Below are positions 1 to 9,155 of a stretch of 64,000 bases of DNA, in pieces. Position 1 is the stretch's first letter. Every line of letters begins with the position of its first letter. The stretch lies in NCBI GenBank assembly GCA_045638265.1, contig JAZUBA010000023.1:4655-68654 (forward strand). Direction: 5' to 3'. The position numbers and the translations under genes are program-made. The notes below the pieces were generated by a model. That model ran no database searches, was not told the DNA's origin, and worked only from the letters and a program-made list of their open reading frames with translations. This stretch comes from RGIG4140 sp045638265 (GTDB lineage: Bacteria > Pseudomonadota > Alphaproteobacteria > CAAHEQ01 > UBA3637).

Positions 1-584
1 TACGGGCTTGGCAACGGTTGGCGAGCAGTTTGGCATCTGATCAAAAAGAATTGGCTAAATTGTTGAATTATAAACCGGTTGCACAGGGACGGGAATATGT
101 TGTACGTATTTTAACGGATTATAACAGTCCGTTTTCGCAATCTTTGATTATTAAAGGCGGTAAAAATATTGGTGTACATAAAGGAGATGTACTCGTTTCC
201 AATGAAGGTTTGTATGGATTTGTGCAAGAAGTCGGCAAACAAACATCACGGGCATTAAAAATAACGGATTATTATTCACGTGTTCCTGTTTATGTGGGAT
301 TAAATCGTTATCCGGCCATTATGGTTGGCGATAATTCTCATACACCGAAAATTATGTCTTTGCCGGAAGAAAGTGTTGTCCATGTCGGTGATTATGTGAT
401 GACTTCAGGAACAGCCGGTGTTTATCCGTCGGGTATTCCTGTGGGTGTTGTTCAGTCGGTTGAAGGTGATGTCATTCGTGTATCATTGGCAGAAAAAGAA
501 CAAAATCCGGAGTTCGTACGGGTGATTGATTTTGGTTTGTCAGGGTTGATAGAACATGATTGTCAGGAGAATTTGGACAAATGA
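1..584 (+). CDS. mreC: Rod shape-determining protein MreC, C-terminal part (5' cut by window edge)
   Basis: The open frame runs in from the window edge (frame 3), so the N-terminal membrane anchor and coiled coil are missing. What remains is the paired beta-barrel periplasmic region: the first barrel holds a DVLVSNEGLYGFVQEVG stretch and the second holds VHVGDYVMTSGTAGVYPSGIPVG, the usual MreC pattern ending in a 'TSG..G.(Y/F)P.GIPVG' loop. MreC is a bitopic inner-membrane scaffold that links MreB filaments to PBP2/RodA during lateral wall synthesis. It is followed directly by mreD, mrdA and rodA, the classical elongasome operon. A TTG at 18 could be read as a start but lies inside the frame and is not the real one. 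Confidence 0.93.
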   Translation, partial: RAWQRLASSLASDQKELAKLLNYKPVAQGREYVVRILTDYNSPFSQSLIIKGGKNIGVHKGDVLVSNEGLYGFVQEVGKQTSRALKITDYYSRVPVYVGLNRYPAIMVGDNSHTPKIMSLPEESVVHVGDYVMTSGTAGVYPSGIPVGVVQSVEGDVIRVSLAEKEQNPEFVRVIDFGLSGLIEHDCQENLDK

Positions 585-1084
585 AACTTTCTCTTATCAA
601 ATTGCGTTTGTATCAAATTTTGCCGTTGTTAAGCATTATTGTTTTGATTTTATTTGAAAACGTATCATTTAATCTGTTTGGATTTTCTCAATCGTATTTA
701 ACCAATGTCTATGCGTTTATTTTTTTCTTTGCCATATTTAATACGGCTGTGATTAATATTTTTACCATCTTCTTTTTAGGTATATTGACCGATATTTTGC
801 TGATTTTTCCATTGGGATTATCTGTTTTTTTATATTGCTTTGTTTATTTTATCGGACAATTTAATCAACGTTCATTGAGGAGGGGTTCGTTTAGAGCACA
901 ATGGATAATTTATTCTTTAACAATGCTGTTTGTGTTTTTATTTGGTTTGCTGTTTTTGAATTTGGTATACGGTCATATTCCGCATTTCTTTTATTTGCTG
1001 ACGGAATTTTTGGTTCTCATCTGTTTTTATCCGATAATAGCCGTTTTTTGTGGTTGGATTAACCGTAAAATGGAGTTGTCATGA
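581..1084 (+). CDS. mreD: Rod shape-determining protein MreD
   Basis: A 167-residue, very hydrophobic protein with about five membrane helices, the size and topology of MreD, the small integral membrane partner of MreC in the elongasome. I chose the ATG at 581 (MKLSLIK) over the upstream TTG at 560, because an AGGAG lies at 564-568 and the TTG start would add a polar stretch before the first helix. The gene begins just before the mreC stop, and its own TGA overlaps the next start as ATGA, so translation is probably coupled. Identification rests mainly on position and topology, since MreD is poorly conserved. Confidence 0.85.
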   Translation: MKLSLIKLRLYQILPLLSIIVLILFENVSFNLFGFSQSYLTNVYAFIFFFAIFNTAVINIFTIFFLGILTDILLIFPLGLSVFLYCFVYFIGQFNQRSLRRGSFRAQWIIYSLTMLFVFLFGLLFLNLVYGHIPHFFYLLTEFLVLICFYPIIAVFCGWINRKMELS

Positions 1085-2949
1085 GTTCGGCTTGGTGGAA
1101 GTATGAAAAAGAAAGAATGATTAGTCAACGGTTGTTTTGGCTGATTGTTTTTTTTGCCGTTCTGTTTATGGTTTTAATCGGTCGGATGTTTTATTTGCAG
1201 ATTGTTAAAGGTGATGTTTATTTGGCAATGGCGGATAAAAACCGTATTTCAACACGTTTGACTTTGCCGGCCCGGGGTTATATTTATGACCGAAACGGTG
1301 TGAAATTGGCAGAAAACCAAAAGACATTTCAGGCGGTTTTGTTTCGGGAAGAAACGGATGATTACAAAAAAACGTTAGATAATTTCAATAAAATCATTCC
1401 GTTAGATGAAGATGAAATAGAACGTATTTACAAAGAAATGAAACGGAAAAAAGCATTTATGCCTGTTCGGATTAAAAATAATCTCTCATTTGAAGAAATG
1501 GCATTGATTCAATTAAATGCACCGGATTTGAAAGGAATACAAACCGAAGAAGAAATAACCCGTTATTATCCGTTAAAAGAATATGCGGCTCATGCAGTCG
1601 GTTATGTTTCGTTTTTAACGGAAAAGGATATGGCACATGACAAAGAATCTCCTTTGTTAGATTTGGTCGGTTATCGTATCGGACGTGTCGGGGTGGAAGA
1701 AGGTTGGGAAAATACGTTGCAGGGTACCCCCGGTATGCGTCAGACTGAAATTAATGCTTATGGTCGTTCTGTTCGTGTTTTGGAAGAAGAAAAACCGAAA
1801 AAAGGTCAAAATTTAACCTTAACCATTGATGCCGGATTACAAGAATTTGCCGTTAAGGCGATGGGAGAAGAAAGCGGTTCGGTTATCGTGGTGGATATTC
1901 ATACAGGGGAAATATTAACACTGGTTTCAACGCCGAGTTATGATACAAACATTTTTACAAAACCAATTCCTAAAAAAATATGGGCGGATTTAATCGGCAA
2001 TGAAAAACGTCCGTTGCAAAATAAAGCGATTAACGGCGTTTATTCCCCGGGTTCAATTTTTAAGTTAATTGTTGCTTTGGCCGGTTTGGAAAGCGGACAT
2101 ATTACAGCAGATAAAAAGGTGTTTTGTTCCGGTAAAACGCAAATCGGAAAACAATATTTCCATTGTTGGAGTCGTTGGGGACATGGTAAAGTGAATTTAG
2201 AAGAAGCATTAATGCACTCTTGCGATGTCTATTTTTACGAATTGGCACAAGAAATCGGACCGGATAAAATTTTAGAAGTAACCCGTCGTTTAGGTTTTGG
2301 TGAAAAAGTCGGTTTGAATTTAACAGGTGAAAAGAGTGGGTTGGTTCCCTCCCGTCAATGGAAAAAAGAAAAATTAAAAGACAATTGGCGTGTTGGAGAT
2401 ACGTTGAATTTAAGTATCGGGCAAGGTTTTTTAAATGTTACGCCTATTCAGATTGTTAAAGCCGTTGCTGAAATTGCAAACGGCGGGTATCCGATACAAC
2501 CGCATTTGATTAAAGAGGATACAATCCCCAACATTCAAAATCAAAAACCTTTGTTTAAAAAACATCATTTGAAATTAGTACATTCAGGGATGAATATGGT
2601 TGTTAATCATAAAAAAGGGACGGGTCATGCCTCCCAATTTGATTTGAACGGTCAAAAAATGGCAGGTAAAACAGCCAGTATTCAGGTTCGGCGTATTTCA
2701 ATGAAAGAACGGGAAAGCGGTGTTTTATCACAAGACAAATTACCATGGAAATATAGAGATCATGCGATGTTTGCTGCGTTTGCACCGGTTAATAACCCCC
2801 GTTACGCGATTATTGTTGCCGTTGAACATGGGGGAGGTGGATCTCGTACGGCTGCACCGATTGCCGGTCAGGTTTTAAAAGAAACATTGCGTTTGTATTC
2901 GCCAGAGGACAACAAAACATCAAAAACAATGATACAAAAGAGGGATTAA
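1081..2949 (+). CDS. mrdA: Penicillin-binding protein 2 (elongasome transpeptidase)
   Basis: Class B PBP that cross-links peptidoglycan during cell elongation, working with RodA. The 622-residue length is normal. An N-terminal helix (about residues 17-37) is followed by the pedestal domain with ARGYIYDRNG near residue 60 and VGRVGVEEGWE, then the transpeptidase domain. Catalytic motifs: SIFK at 325-328 (acyl-enzyme Ser325) and SCD at 380-382 in the SxN position. The third motif reads KTA (530-532, in GKTASIQVRR), where KTG is normal and KSG or KTG is almost universal. The start overlaps mreD (ATGA), and rodA starts directly after the stop. Confidence 0.95.
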   Translation: MSSAWWKYEKERMISQRLFWLIVFFAVLFMVLIGRMFYLQIVKGDVYLAMADKNRISTRLTLPARGYIYDRNGVKLAENQKTFQAVLFREETDDYKKTLDNFNKIIPLDEDEIERIYKEMKRKKAFMPVRIKNNLSFEEMALIQLNAPDLKGIQTEEEITRYYPLKEYAAHAVGYVSFLTEKDMAHDKESPLLDLVGYRIGRVGVEEGWENTLQGTPGMRQTEINAYGRSVRVLEEEKPKKGQNLTLTIDAGLQEFAVKAMGEESGSVIVVDIHTGEILTLVSTPSYDTNIFTKPIPKKIWADLIGNEKRPLQNKAINGVYSPGSIFKLIVALAGLESGHITADKKVFCSGKTQIGKQYFHCWSRWGHGKVNLEEALMHSCDVYFYELAQEIGPDKILEVTRRLGFGEKVGLNLTGEKSGLVPSRQWKKEKLKDNWRVGDTLNLSIGQGFLNVTPIQIVKAVAEIANGGYPIQPHLIKEDTIPNIQNQKPLFKKHHLKLVHSGMNMVVNHKKGTGHASQFDLNGQKMAGKTASIQVRRISMKERESGVLSQDKLPWKYRDHAMFAAFAPVNNPRYAIIVAVEHGGGGSRTAAPIAGQVLKETLRLYSPEDNKTSKTMIQKRD

Positions 2950-4113
2950 ATGGGCTTTTTTGAACAACGTAACTGTTATTTGAAAAATTATAATTTAACG
3001 TTTGCCGAAAAGTTAAAGCGGATGAATTATAAATTTTTGTTTTTGGTTTGTGCCATTGTTTTTATCGGAATAGGTGTTTTGTATTCTGCCGGTAACGGTA
3101 ATTGGCACCCATGGGCATATAAACAATTTTTACGGTTTTTATTGAGTTTAAGCGGATTGTTTGTGGTTGCGCTTATTCCGTTTCGTTTATGGATGAAGTA
3201 TGCCTATTGGATTTATGGTTTGGGTGTTTTGTTATTAATCGGTGTTTCCTTGTTCGGTCATGTCGGGATGGGGGCTCAACGATGGCTCAATTTGGGATTT
3301 ATGAATGTTCAACCCTCCGAAGTGATGAAAATTGCGCTTGTTTTGGCTTTGGCAAAATATTTTCACGGAGCAACGTTAAATGATGTTCGTTCTATTCGCT
3401 ATATCATTCCGCCTCTTTGCTTAATGGGATTTCCTGTTGCGTTAATTTTGGGACAGCCAGATTTGGGAACGGCATTAATGTTGGTTTTTGTAACCGGCGG
3501 ACTGTTTTTTATTGTGGGTGTTCAGTGGTGGAAATTCTTGGCAGTATTGGCAGGTGTTTCTTGCTCTGTTCCCATCTTGTGGACGTTTTTGCATGATTAT
3601 CAAAAAAGGCGTGTTTTGACGTTTTTAAATCCAGAAGATGATCCGTTGGGTTCAGGTTATCATATTATGCAATCTAAAATCACCCTTGGTTCAGGTGGTT
3701 TGTTTGGTAAAGGGTTTATGGAAAGTACACAAAGCCGATTAAGTTTTTTACCCGAAAAGCAAACGGATTTTATTTTTACGGTCTTGTCGGAGGAATTTGG
3801 GTTTTTAGGGTCATCAGGTTTGATATTGCTTTATGCTCTTGTTATTTTATATGCATTTTATATCGGTTCCCGCTGTAATAATTTTTTTGGTAAACTTTTG
3901 ACGTATGGTTTAACCATTAATTTCGCCTTATATGTTTTTATTAACATCGGTATGGTGAGTGGTTTAATGCCTGTGGTAGGTGTTCCTTTGCCCTTGATTT
4001 CTTACGGCGGAACAGCTATGCTGACTTTGTTTTGCGGATTTGGATTGATTGAGTCTGTTTATATTAATCGTGAAATGGTTATTGGACGGAACGGTTCCAT
4101 AGAAGATGAATAG
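2950..4113 (+). CDS. rodA: Peptidoglycan glycosyltransferase RodA
   Basis: SEDS-family lipid II polymerase of the elongasome. It has 387 residues and about ten membrane helices. Family landmarks: GMGAQRWLNLGFMNVQPSE in the first half, GQPDLGTALM, the long loop with PLGSGYHIMQS and LPEKQTDFIFTVLSEEFGFLG, and the C-terminal GVPLPLISYGGTAML. The ATG follows the mrdA stop codon with no gap. The roughly 30-residue cytoplasmic N-terminus before the first helix is slightly longer than in many RodA proteins. It forms the glycosyltransferase half of the PBP2-RodA pair. Confidence 0.96.
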   Translation: MGFFEQRNCYLKNYNLTFAEKLKRMNYKFLFLVCAIVFIGIGVLYSAGNGNWHPWAYKQFLRFLLSLSGLFVVALIPFRLWMKYAYWIYGLGVLLLIGVSLFGHVGMGAQRWLNLGFMNVQPSEVMKIALVLALAKYFHGATLNDVRSIRYIIPPLCLMGFPVALILGQPDLGTALMLVFVTGGLFFIVGVQWWKFLAVLAGVSCSVPILWTFLHDYQKRRVLTFLNPEDDPLGSGYHIMQSKITLGSGGLFGKGFMESTQSRLSFLPEKQTDFIFTVLSEEFGFLGSSGLILLYALVILYAFYIGSRCNNFFGKLLTYGLTINFALYVFINIGMVSGLMPVVGVPLPLISYGGTAMLTLFCGFGLIESVYINREMVIGRNGSIEDE

Positions 4114-4125
4114 GATGACAGAAGA

Positions 4126-5919
4126 ATGAGTAATATAGAATTTTCATTAGATACGGCTTTTCAGGCATATAACAATCATCAGTTTGATATGGCGGAAGAT
4201 TTGGTTCGTGAGGTTTTAACCATTTCACCGACAAACGGTGATGCATTGTATTTGTTGGGATTAATTGCCTATCGATCAGGAGCATTGGAGCCGGCTGAAA
4301 AATTATTATATGACGCTGTTAAATTATATCCGCAACATGAAAATTATGCATTGGCTTTGGCAAGTGTGTTACAAAAAGCCGGTCGTTTAGATGAAGCATT
4401 GTCTTTTTATGTGAAATATCCCGAAAATGCATCTGCTTTGGCGCAAACGGGTTATGTTTATTTGCAAAAAGGACAGAATGATTTTGCATTGAGTGCTTTC
4501 AAAAAATCTTTGGAAAAAAATGAATATTGTTTACCGGCACTCATCGGAAAAGCCTTAATTTTGAGACAAGAAGGACAACATTTTGATGCATTACAAGCGT
4601 TGCAGGAAATATATAAAATCGGAACAGATGCCGAATTGGAATATCAGCTAAGTGTTCAATATCGGTTATGCGGACAGTGTGAGAATGCATTGACACATAT
4701 TGATAAGGCTTTGTCTATGGAGCAAACGGCTTCTTTTTTAAATGAAAAAGGGCTTATTTTAGAAGGATTAAAACAATATGATAATGCACAAACAGTTTAT
4801 GAAGATGCCATTCGTTTCAATCCTTATGCACCGGACAGTTTTGCCAATTTAGGCAATTTACATTTGAAAAATGAAAATTTCAGACGGGCAGAAGATTATT
4901 ATAAAAAAGCGTTGGCTTTGGATGATGATTTTTTAAATGCACATCATAATTTGGCGATTGCTTTGTGTAAACAGGGACGGGAAGCCGAAGGTCTGGAACA
5001 CTATCGCTCGGCTTTGCTGATTAATAAAAATCATATTCCCAGTTTATATAATTTGGCAATGATATTGGAAGAAAATGGTGATTTTAGTGAAGCAGCGGGA
5101 TTGTATTTTAATATTTTATCCCTGAAAGCCAATCCTCCCTTTATTGAATTTAGAATTGCCGATACGTTAGCCGGTTTGTATCAGTCAGGAAAAAAAGAGA
5201 AAAAAGAAGCCCTTAATTTTGCCAAAGGTTGGGTTAAGCATTTTCCCGAAAGTCAAATTGCAGAGCATACATTGAATGCTTTAACACATCAATTAAAAGA
5301 CAAATCATTGATTTTGCCTTATGCAAAAGCTTTGTATGATTCATTTGCCGATACGTATGATGAAAAAATGGCAGAGTTAGAGGCAAGAGCTTTGCAACAG
5401 GTTGTGCATTATTTTAATCAGAAAGAAACCAATGATTTAGGTGATATTTTGGATTTGGCGTGCGGTACGGGTTCGTTGGCATTAAGGATATTGAAAAAAT
5501 ACAATATGACCGGTGTTGATATTTCCGAACCAATGCTTGCCAAAGCTCGTGAAAAAAGACGCTATAAAGCCTTGCATCAGTCAGATGTTGTTTCATTTTT
5601 AAAATCGGATAATCAGAAATATGATTATATTGTTGCTGTTGAATTGACAGGATATTTATCAGAAATTGAAGAATTTATCAGATTATGTAAAGCACATTTA
5701 AAACCGAACGGCACTTTTATTATCAGTATTGAAAATGCTCAATCGGATAAAATTTATTTGTCGGAACAAGGACGATATTTGTATTTGCCGGCATATGTTT
5801 TAGACGTTCTTTCTTCAAACGGATTAACGGTTCAGTCTGAAAGCATCCATTTGCGAAAAGAAGGTTTTGGCAATTCTTATGCCGAAGGTACACTCTGTTA
5901 TGCCACCTTATCGGAATAA
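4126..5919 (+). CDS. TPR-repeat protein fused to a class I SAM-dependent methyltransferase
   Basis: A 597-residue, apparently cytosolic protein. Residues 1 to about 390 are a series of tetratricopeptide repeats (for example PDSFANLGNLHLKNENFRRAEDYYKKALAL), which act as a protein-binding scaffold. Residues about 400-597 form a Rossmann methyltransferase with motif I DILDLACGTGSLA near residue 440, the acidic TGVDISEPML strand, and a YDYIVAVELTGYL motif IV region. This TPR-methyltransferase arrangement is known in alphaproteobacteria, but the substrate is not known. The gene lies 12 bp after rodA and may be co-transcribed. Its 3' end overlaps the convergent transporter gene by 12 bp. Confidence 0.85.
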   Translation: MSNIEFSLDTAFQAYNNHQFDMAEDLVREVLTISPTNGDALYLLGLIAYRSGALEPAEKLLYDAVKLYPQHENYALALASVLQKAGRLDEALSFYVKYPENASALAQTGYVYLQKGQNDFALSAFKKSLEKNEYCLPALIGKALILRQEGQHFDALQALQEIYKIGTDAELEYQLSVQYRLCGQCENALTHIDKALSMEQTASFLNEKGLILEGLKQYDNAQTVYEDAIRFNPYAPDSFANLGNLHLKNENFRRAEDYYKKALALDDDFLNAHHNLAIALCKQGREAEGLEHYRSALLINKNHIPSLYNLAMILEENGDFSEAAGLYFNILSLKANPPFIEFRIADTLAGLYQSGKKEKKEALNFAKGWVKHFPESQIAEHTLNALTHQLKDKSLILPYAKALYDSFADTYDEKMAELEARALQQVVHYFNQKETNDLGDILDLACGTGSLALRILKKYNMTGVDISEPMLAKAREKRRYKALHQSDVVSFLKSDNQKYDYIVAVELTGYLSEIEEFIRLCKAHLKPNGTFIISIENAQSDKIYLSEQGRYLYLPAYVLDVLSSNGLTVQSESIHLRKEGFGNSYAEGTLCYATLSE

Positions 5920-6798
5920 AAGTAATGCCAGAAAACCACCGATAATACCACAGAGATACAGAATACCGCTTATTTTGAGCAGTTCTTTCGGATTAGAGCG
6001 TAGTTTGAGAAAAACAATTAATCCGACACCGGCATTTGAGAATAATCCGGCCAATAAAACACCGACAGAAATAAAACCTTTGATGTAAAGTTGGGTTAGT
6101 CCGACAGAAATAGCACAATTAGGGATTAATCCGATAAAAGAAGCAACAAAAATACTTAAAATCGGATAATCTGAAAAGAATGTTGCTATTTCTTCCGGTT
6201 TCAATTGGTGTAAAACCAAATTCAGCAAAAAGCTTATCAGAATAACGAATGAAATGATTTGAATGGTATGATAAAGTGCCGGTTTAAAAATGCCATGTTG
6301 ACAGCAACAGCAGTTTTGTTCATTACACAATTCTTTAAAATCTGGTTTAGAACTTTTTTTGCGACAGTAAAAATCAATTAAAAATCCGATTAAGACAGCA
6401 TAAATGACTTTAAAAGTTACAATTTTTGTAATGGTAAGTGCGGGTACATTTTGAACAATCATTAACGGCAACATTTCGTCAGATGTCGCTAAATAAACAG
6501 AAATAAGTGTTCCGAGTGTGATAATTTTGGTGACATAAAAGTTTGTTGCCGTTGCCGAAATACCGCACCCGCTCACCAATCCTGCCAACGCTCCCCATAG
6601 AGAACCGAATTTTTCTGTTTTTTGAATAAATGATTGAATTTTTGATTGTGTGTGATGTTCTAAATATTCTAAAAACAAATAGGTTAAAAACAAAAACGGT
6701 ATTAAGTAAACGGTATCAGACAGTGTATGTATAACAATATGTATTAATTCGCTTGTCCAATGAGCTTGATGATGTATCACGGTATATCCTTTTATCAA
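5908..6798 (-). CDS. Putative 10-TM heavy-metal exporter (ArsP_2/PF11449-like)
   Basis: A 296-residue integral membrane protein with about ten helices in two related halves. The signature WGALAGLVSGCGISATATNF followed by ITLGTLISVYLATSDEMLP, and its second-half echo FIGLIPNCAISVGLTQLY with GLFSNAGVG, match the putative manganese/heavy-metal permease family (PF11449). The cytoplasmic loop between the halves has the cluster CNEQNCCCCQHG, six or so potential metal ligands in a dozen residues; many relatives carry a His-rich loop there. The substrate cannot be fixed from sequence. It has no partner gene and converges on the TPR-methyltransferase. Confidence 0.75.
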   Translation of the reverse strand: MIKGYTVIHHQAHWTSELIHIVIHTLSDTVYLIPFLFLTYLFLEYLEHHTQSKIQSFIQKTEKFGSLWGALAGLVSGCGISATATNFYVTKIITLGTLISVYLATSDEMLPLMIVQNVPALTITKIVTFKVIYAVLIGFLIDFYCRKKSSKPDFKELCNEQNCCCCQHGIFKPALYHTIQIISFVILISFLLNLVLHQLKPEEIATFFSDYPILSIFVASFIGLIPNCAISVGLTQLYIKGFISVGVLLAGLFSNAGVGLIVFLKLRSNPKELLKISGILYLCGIIGGFLALLLFR

Positions 6799-6855
6799 TT
6801 CTGAATTGTTTGAGCAGAATAAATTTAAATCAATTAAAAATCAAGTATTTTTTTA

Positions 6856-8208
6856 TTAAATCGGATTCTTCTTAATTTCTTGCCTTAAAAAATCAAGTAC
6901 ACGAGGATTGACAATTAAATCATCATTTGAGATTTTGTTTTTAATGTGCATATCACTGTATTTGCGTGTGCGACTTAATGCCACATAGAGTTGTCCATGT
7001 GCAAAGGCTCCTCTGTTAATATCAACAATGACTTTATCTAATGTTTTACCTTGTGCTTTGTGTATGGTTAAAGCATAGCCGAGTTGTATCGGAAATTGTG
7101 TAAATGTACCATTGACGGTTTCAATAACCTCATCGGTTTCTTTGTTGTATTCATAAATATAACTTTCCCACGTTTCCGGTTTCACCAATACCATTTTTCC
7201 GCTTTCAATGAGTTTGACCCAAATCAAATTATATTCGGCCTGTATGACAATGCCTGTTGACCCGTTAATCCAGTAGGGCGGATTATTTTTATTAAATAAA
7301 ACCAAGGCACCTTCTTTGAGGATAAGTTGTTTCGGTGCGGGTGTTTCAGACATGGTGGTAAATGCTCCGGTCATTTCGGCATCATAAATAAATGTTTCCC
7401 CTTCTAATGCTTTAAGGCGTTGTTGATTGATTTGTTCGGCTGTGGCTTTGTATGGCGTAATGGTAACAGCCGTTTCTCTGACATCATCATTTTCAATTGT
7501 GGCATCATTAAAAAAATTAATCACGTTTTGTGTATGGCGGTTATGTCGTAAATCAATGAGTTTTGAAAGCAAATCTGAATCGTTTTGACGATAAACGTTT
7601 GTTAAAACAACGGTTGTGAATTGTGCATTTTTAAAAGCAGGTGAATCAAAAAAATAAGCCTCACGATGTCCGTATCTTGCTTTAAAAATGGGATATGTGC
7701 TTGATTTGATAACAGGAGGTAATTGGCATAAATCTCCGACTAATAAAATTTGAATACCACCGAAAGGTGTCCAATTTCCCCGAGCTGCTTTACATAAATA
7801 ATCAACAGCATCTAAAATATCAGGACGTATCATAGAAGCTTCATCAATAACGAGAATATCTGTTTTTTTGAGAATGGATTTTGTTTTCTTTTTCAATTCT
7901 AATTCAGATAAAATAAAAAAATCTTTTAACGGCAAGCGAAACAGTGAATGCAGTGTAACTCCGCCGATATGAAGTGCGGCCAACGCTGTCGGGCAGGCAA
8001 TACGGACTTTTTTTTGAGAATGGAGTTGTAAATAACGGATAAAAGTTGATTTGCCTGTGCCGGCTTGTCCTTGAATAAAATAATTATTCTGTGTGTTTTC
8101 AAGCTTGTGAAATATTTGTGCCTGTGTTTCATCTAGTGCAAATTCCGGCAACAAAGCACTTGTACCGCCGGCAGATTGAGTTGTTGTTTTTTTTCTTTTT
8201 TGAACCAT
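6856..8208 (-). CDS. PIF1/RecD2-like superfamily 1 DNA helicase
   Basis: A 450-residue ATP-dependent helicase. Walker A is GQAGTGKSTF near residue 47, Walker B is ILVIDEASMI, motif III is ILLVGDLCQLPPV, and the C-terminal motifs LGYALTIHKAQGKTLDKVIVD and ALSRTRKY are those of the PIF1-like/AAA_30 group. It resembles small bacterial PIF1-family enzymes that unwind 5'-3' at forks or recombination intermediates. The start at 8208 gives MVQKRKKTT before the helicase core. It is monocistronic, with a short divergent promoter region towards the 8371 operon. Confidence 0.88.
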   Translation of the reverse strand: MVQKRKKTTTQSAGGTSALLPEFALDETQAQIFHKLENTQNNYFIQGQAGTGKSTFIRYLQLHSQKKVRIACPTALAALHIGGVTLHSLFRLPLKDFFILSELELKKKTKSILKKTDILVIDEASMIRPDILDAVDYLCKAARGNWTPFGGIQILLVGDLCQLPPVIKSSTYPIFKARYGHREAYFFDSPAFKNAQFTTVVLTNVYRQNDSDLLSKLIDLRHNRHTQNVINFFNDATIENDDVRETAVTITPYKATAEQINQQRLKALEGETFIYDAEMTGAFTTMSETPAPKQLILKEGALVLFNKNNPPYWINGSTGIVIQAEYNLIWVKLIESGKMVLVKPETWESYIYEYNKETDEVIETVNGTFTQFPIQLGYALTIHKAQGKTLDKVIVDINRGAFAHGQLYVALSRTRKYSDMHIKNKISNDDLIVNPRVLDFLRQEIKKNPI

Positions 8209-8370
8209 ATAGGTACTGTATTCTTTTTTTTATCATCCGTCAAACAATTTTGTTTGTTTTTATAAAATATGTGTGATAATGTAATTAAAATTAAAGAAAG
8301 AAAAAAAATCAAAAAAAAATGAACTTTTGAAAAAGCAGTTTCGTTTTAACTTGTGAAGGAGATGAAAACA

Positions 8371-8658
8371 ATGACAGACATTTCAACATTACTTCAAGAA
8401 GCAAAACCGCTTTATTTCAAACGCAAGAAAAGAAGAAAACAAATCAAAGTTGTCAGTGCTGTTTGTGCTTGTGCGTTATTTGTTAATTTTATGCTGGGTA
8501 TGAATTATGGATCGCAACAAACATATAACACGGAATTAGATACATTTTATGCGTATTTATATGAACCGACAAGTTTGTATGATGAAACGGATAATTATGT
8601 GGACAACGAAGATTCTGTTTTCCCTGTGGACGAATATGGCTTGATTACGGTTGTGTAG
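8371..8658 (+). CDS. Small single-pass membrane protein upstream of an ECF sigma factor (possible anti-sigma)
   Basis: A 95-residue protein: a basic N-terminus (FKRKKRRKQIK), one hydrophobic segment at about residues 29-46 (VVSAVCACALFVNFML), and an acidic C-terminal tail with no recognisable domain. The ATG at 8371 is preceded by AAGGAG at 8356-8361 at suitable distance; ATG 8362 and GTG 8353 are in frame but too close to it. It lies next to the sigma factor in the same direction with a 1-nt gap, so an anti-sigma or membrane-sensing role is a context inference only. No ZAS-type zinc motif is visible. Confidence 0.65.
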   Translation: MTDISTLLQEAKPLYFKRKKRRKQIKVVSAVCACALFVNFMLGMNYGSQQTYNTELDTFYAYLYEPTSLYDETDNYVDNEDSVFPVDEYGLITVV

Positions 8659-8659
8659 C

Positions 8660-9154
8660 ATGTTGACATTGATAGAACAGAATCGCGCTCGTATTCGTGC
8701 CATCATTAAGAAGATGACTGGGTCGTTTAATGAAGATATTGAACAGGAGGTGTATTTAAAAAGTTGGGAAAAACGGGAAGCGTATAAAGAAGAAGGCAAT
8801 TTTAAAGCGTGGATTTCTACTTTAACCGCTAATTTATGTCGGGATTATTTTAGAACAAAACAATTTAAAACCGCTTCATTGGAAGTTTCATCTGATGACA
8901 CATATGAATTGCAAGATGAAGCACATACGCAAGAAGAAATCATTGATGCCAAAAAACGTCAAAAATTGATTTTGAAAGCCGTAGATTCCCTGCCGTCAAA
9001 AATGCGTGATGTTGTTGTTTATTATGAGTTTGAAGAAATGAGTTATGAAGAAATTGCCGCTCGTTTAAAAATCTCTGTCGGAACGGTTAAATCAAGATTG
9101 TTTAATGCCCGTTCCATTTTAACAGAAAAATTATCTTATTTGAAAGGAGAATAA
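8660..9154 (+). CDS. ECF-type RNA polymerase sigma factor
   Basis: A 164-residue sigma-70 family factor with only regions 2 and 4. Region 2 is seen as EDIEQEVYLKSWEKREAY and FKAWISTLTANLCRDYFR (residues about 25-65). Region 4 is LPSKMRDVVVYYEFEEMSYEEIAARLKISVGTVKSRLFNAR (about 110-152), a helix-turn-helix for -35 recognition. I used ATG 8660 because it follows the upstream stop at once, which fits translational coupling; no strong separate RBS is seen. The downstream Spy-like gene starts 1 nt after the stop, so the three genes probably form an envelope-stress unit (inference). Confidence 0.88.
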   Translation: MLTLIEQNRARIRAIIKKMTGSFNEDIEQEVYLKSWEKREAYKEEGNFKAWISTLTANLCRDYFRTKQFKTASLEVSSDDTYELQDEAHTQEEIIDAKKRQKLILKAVDSLPSKMRDVVVYYEFEEMSYEEIAARLKISVGTVKSRLFNARSILTEKLSYLKGE

Positions 9155-9155
9155 A

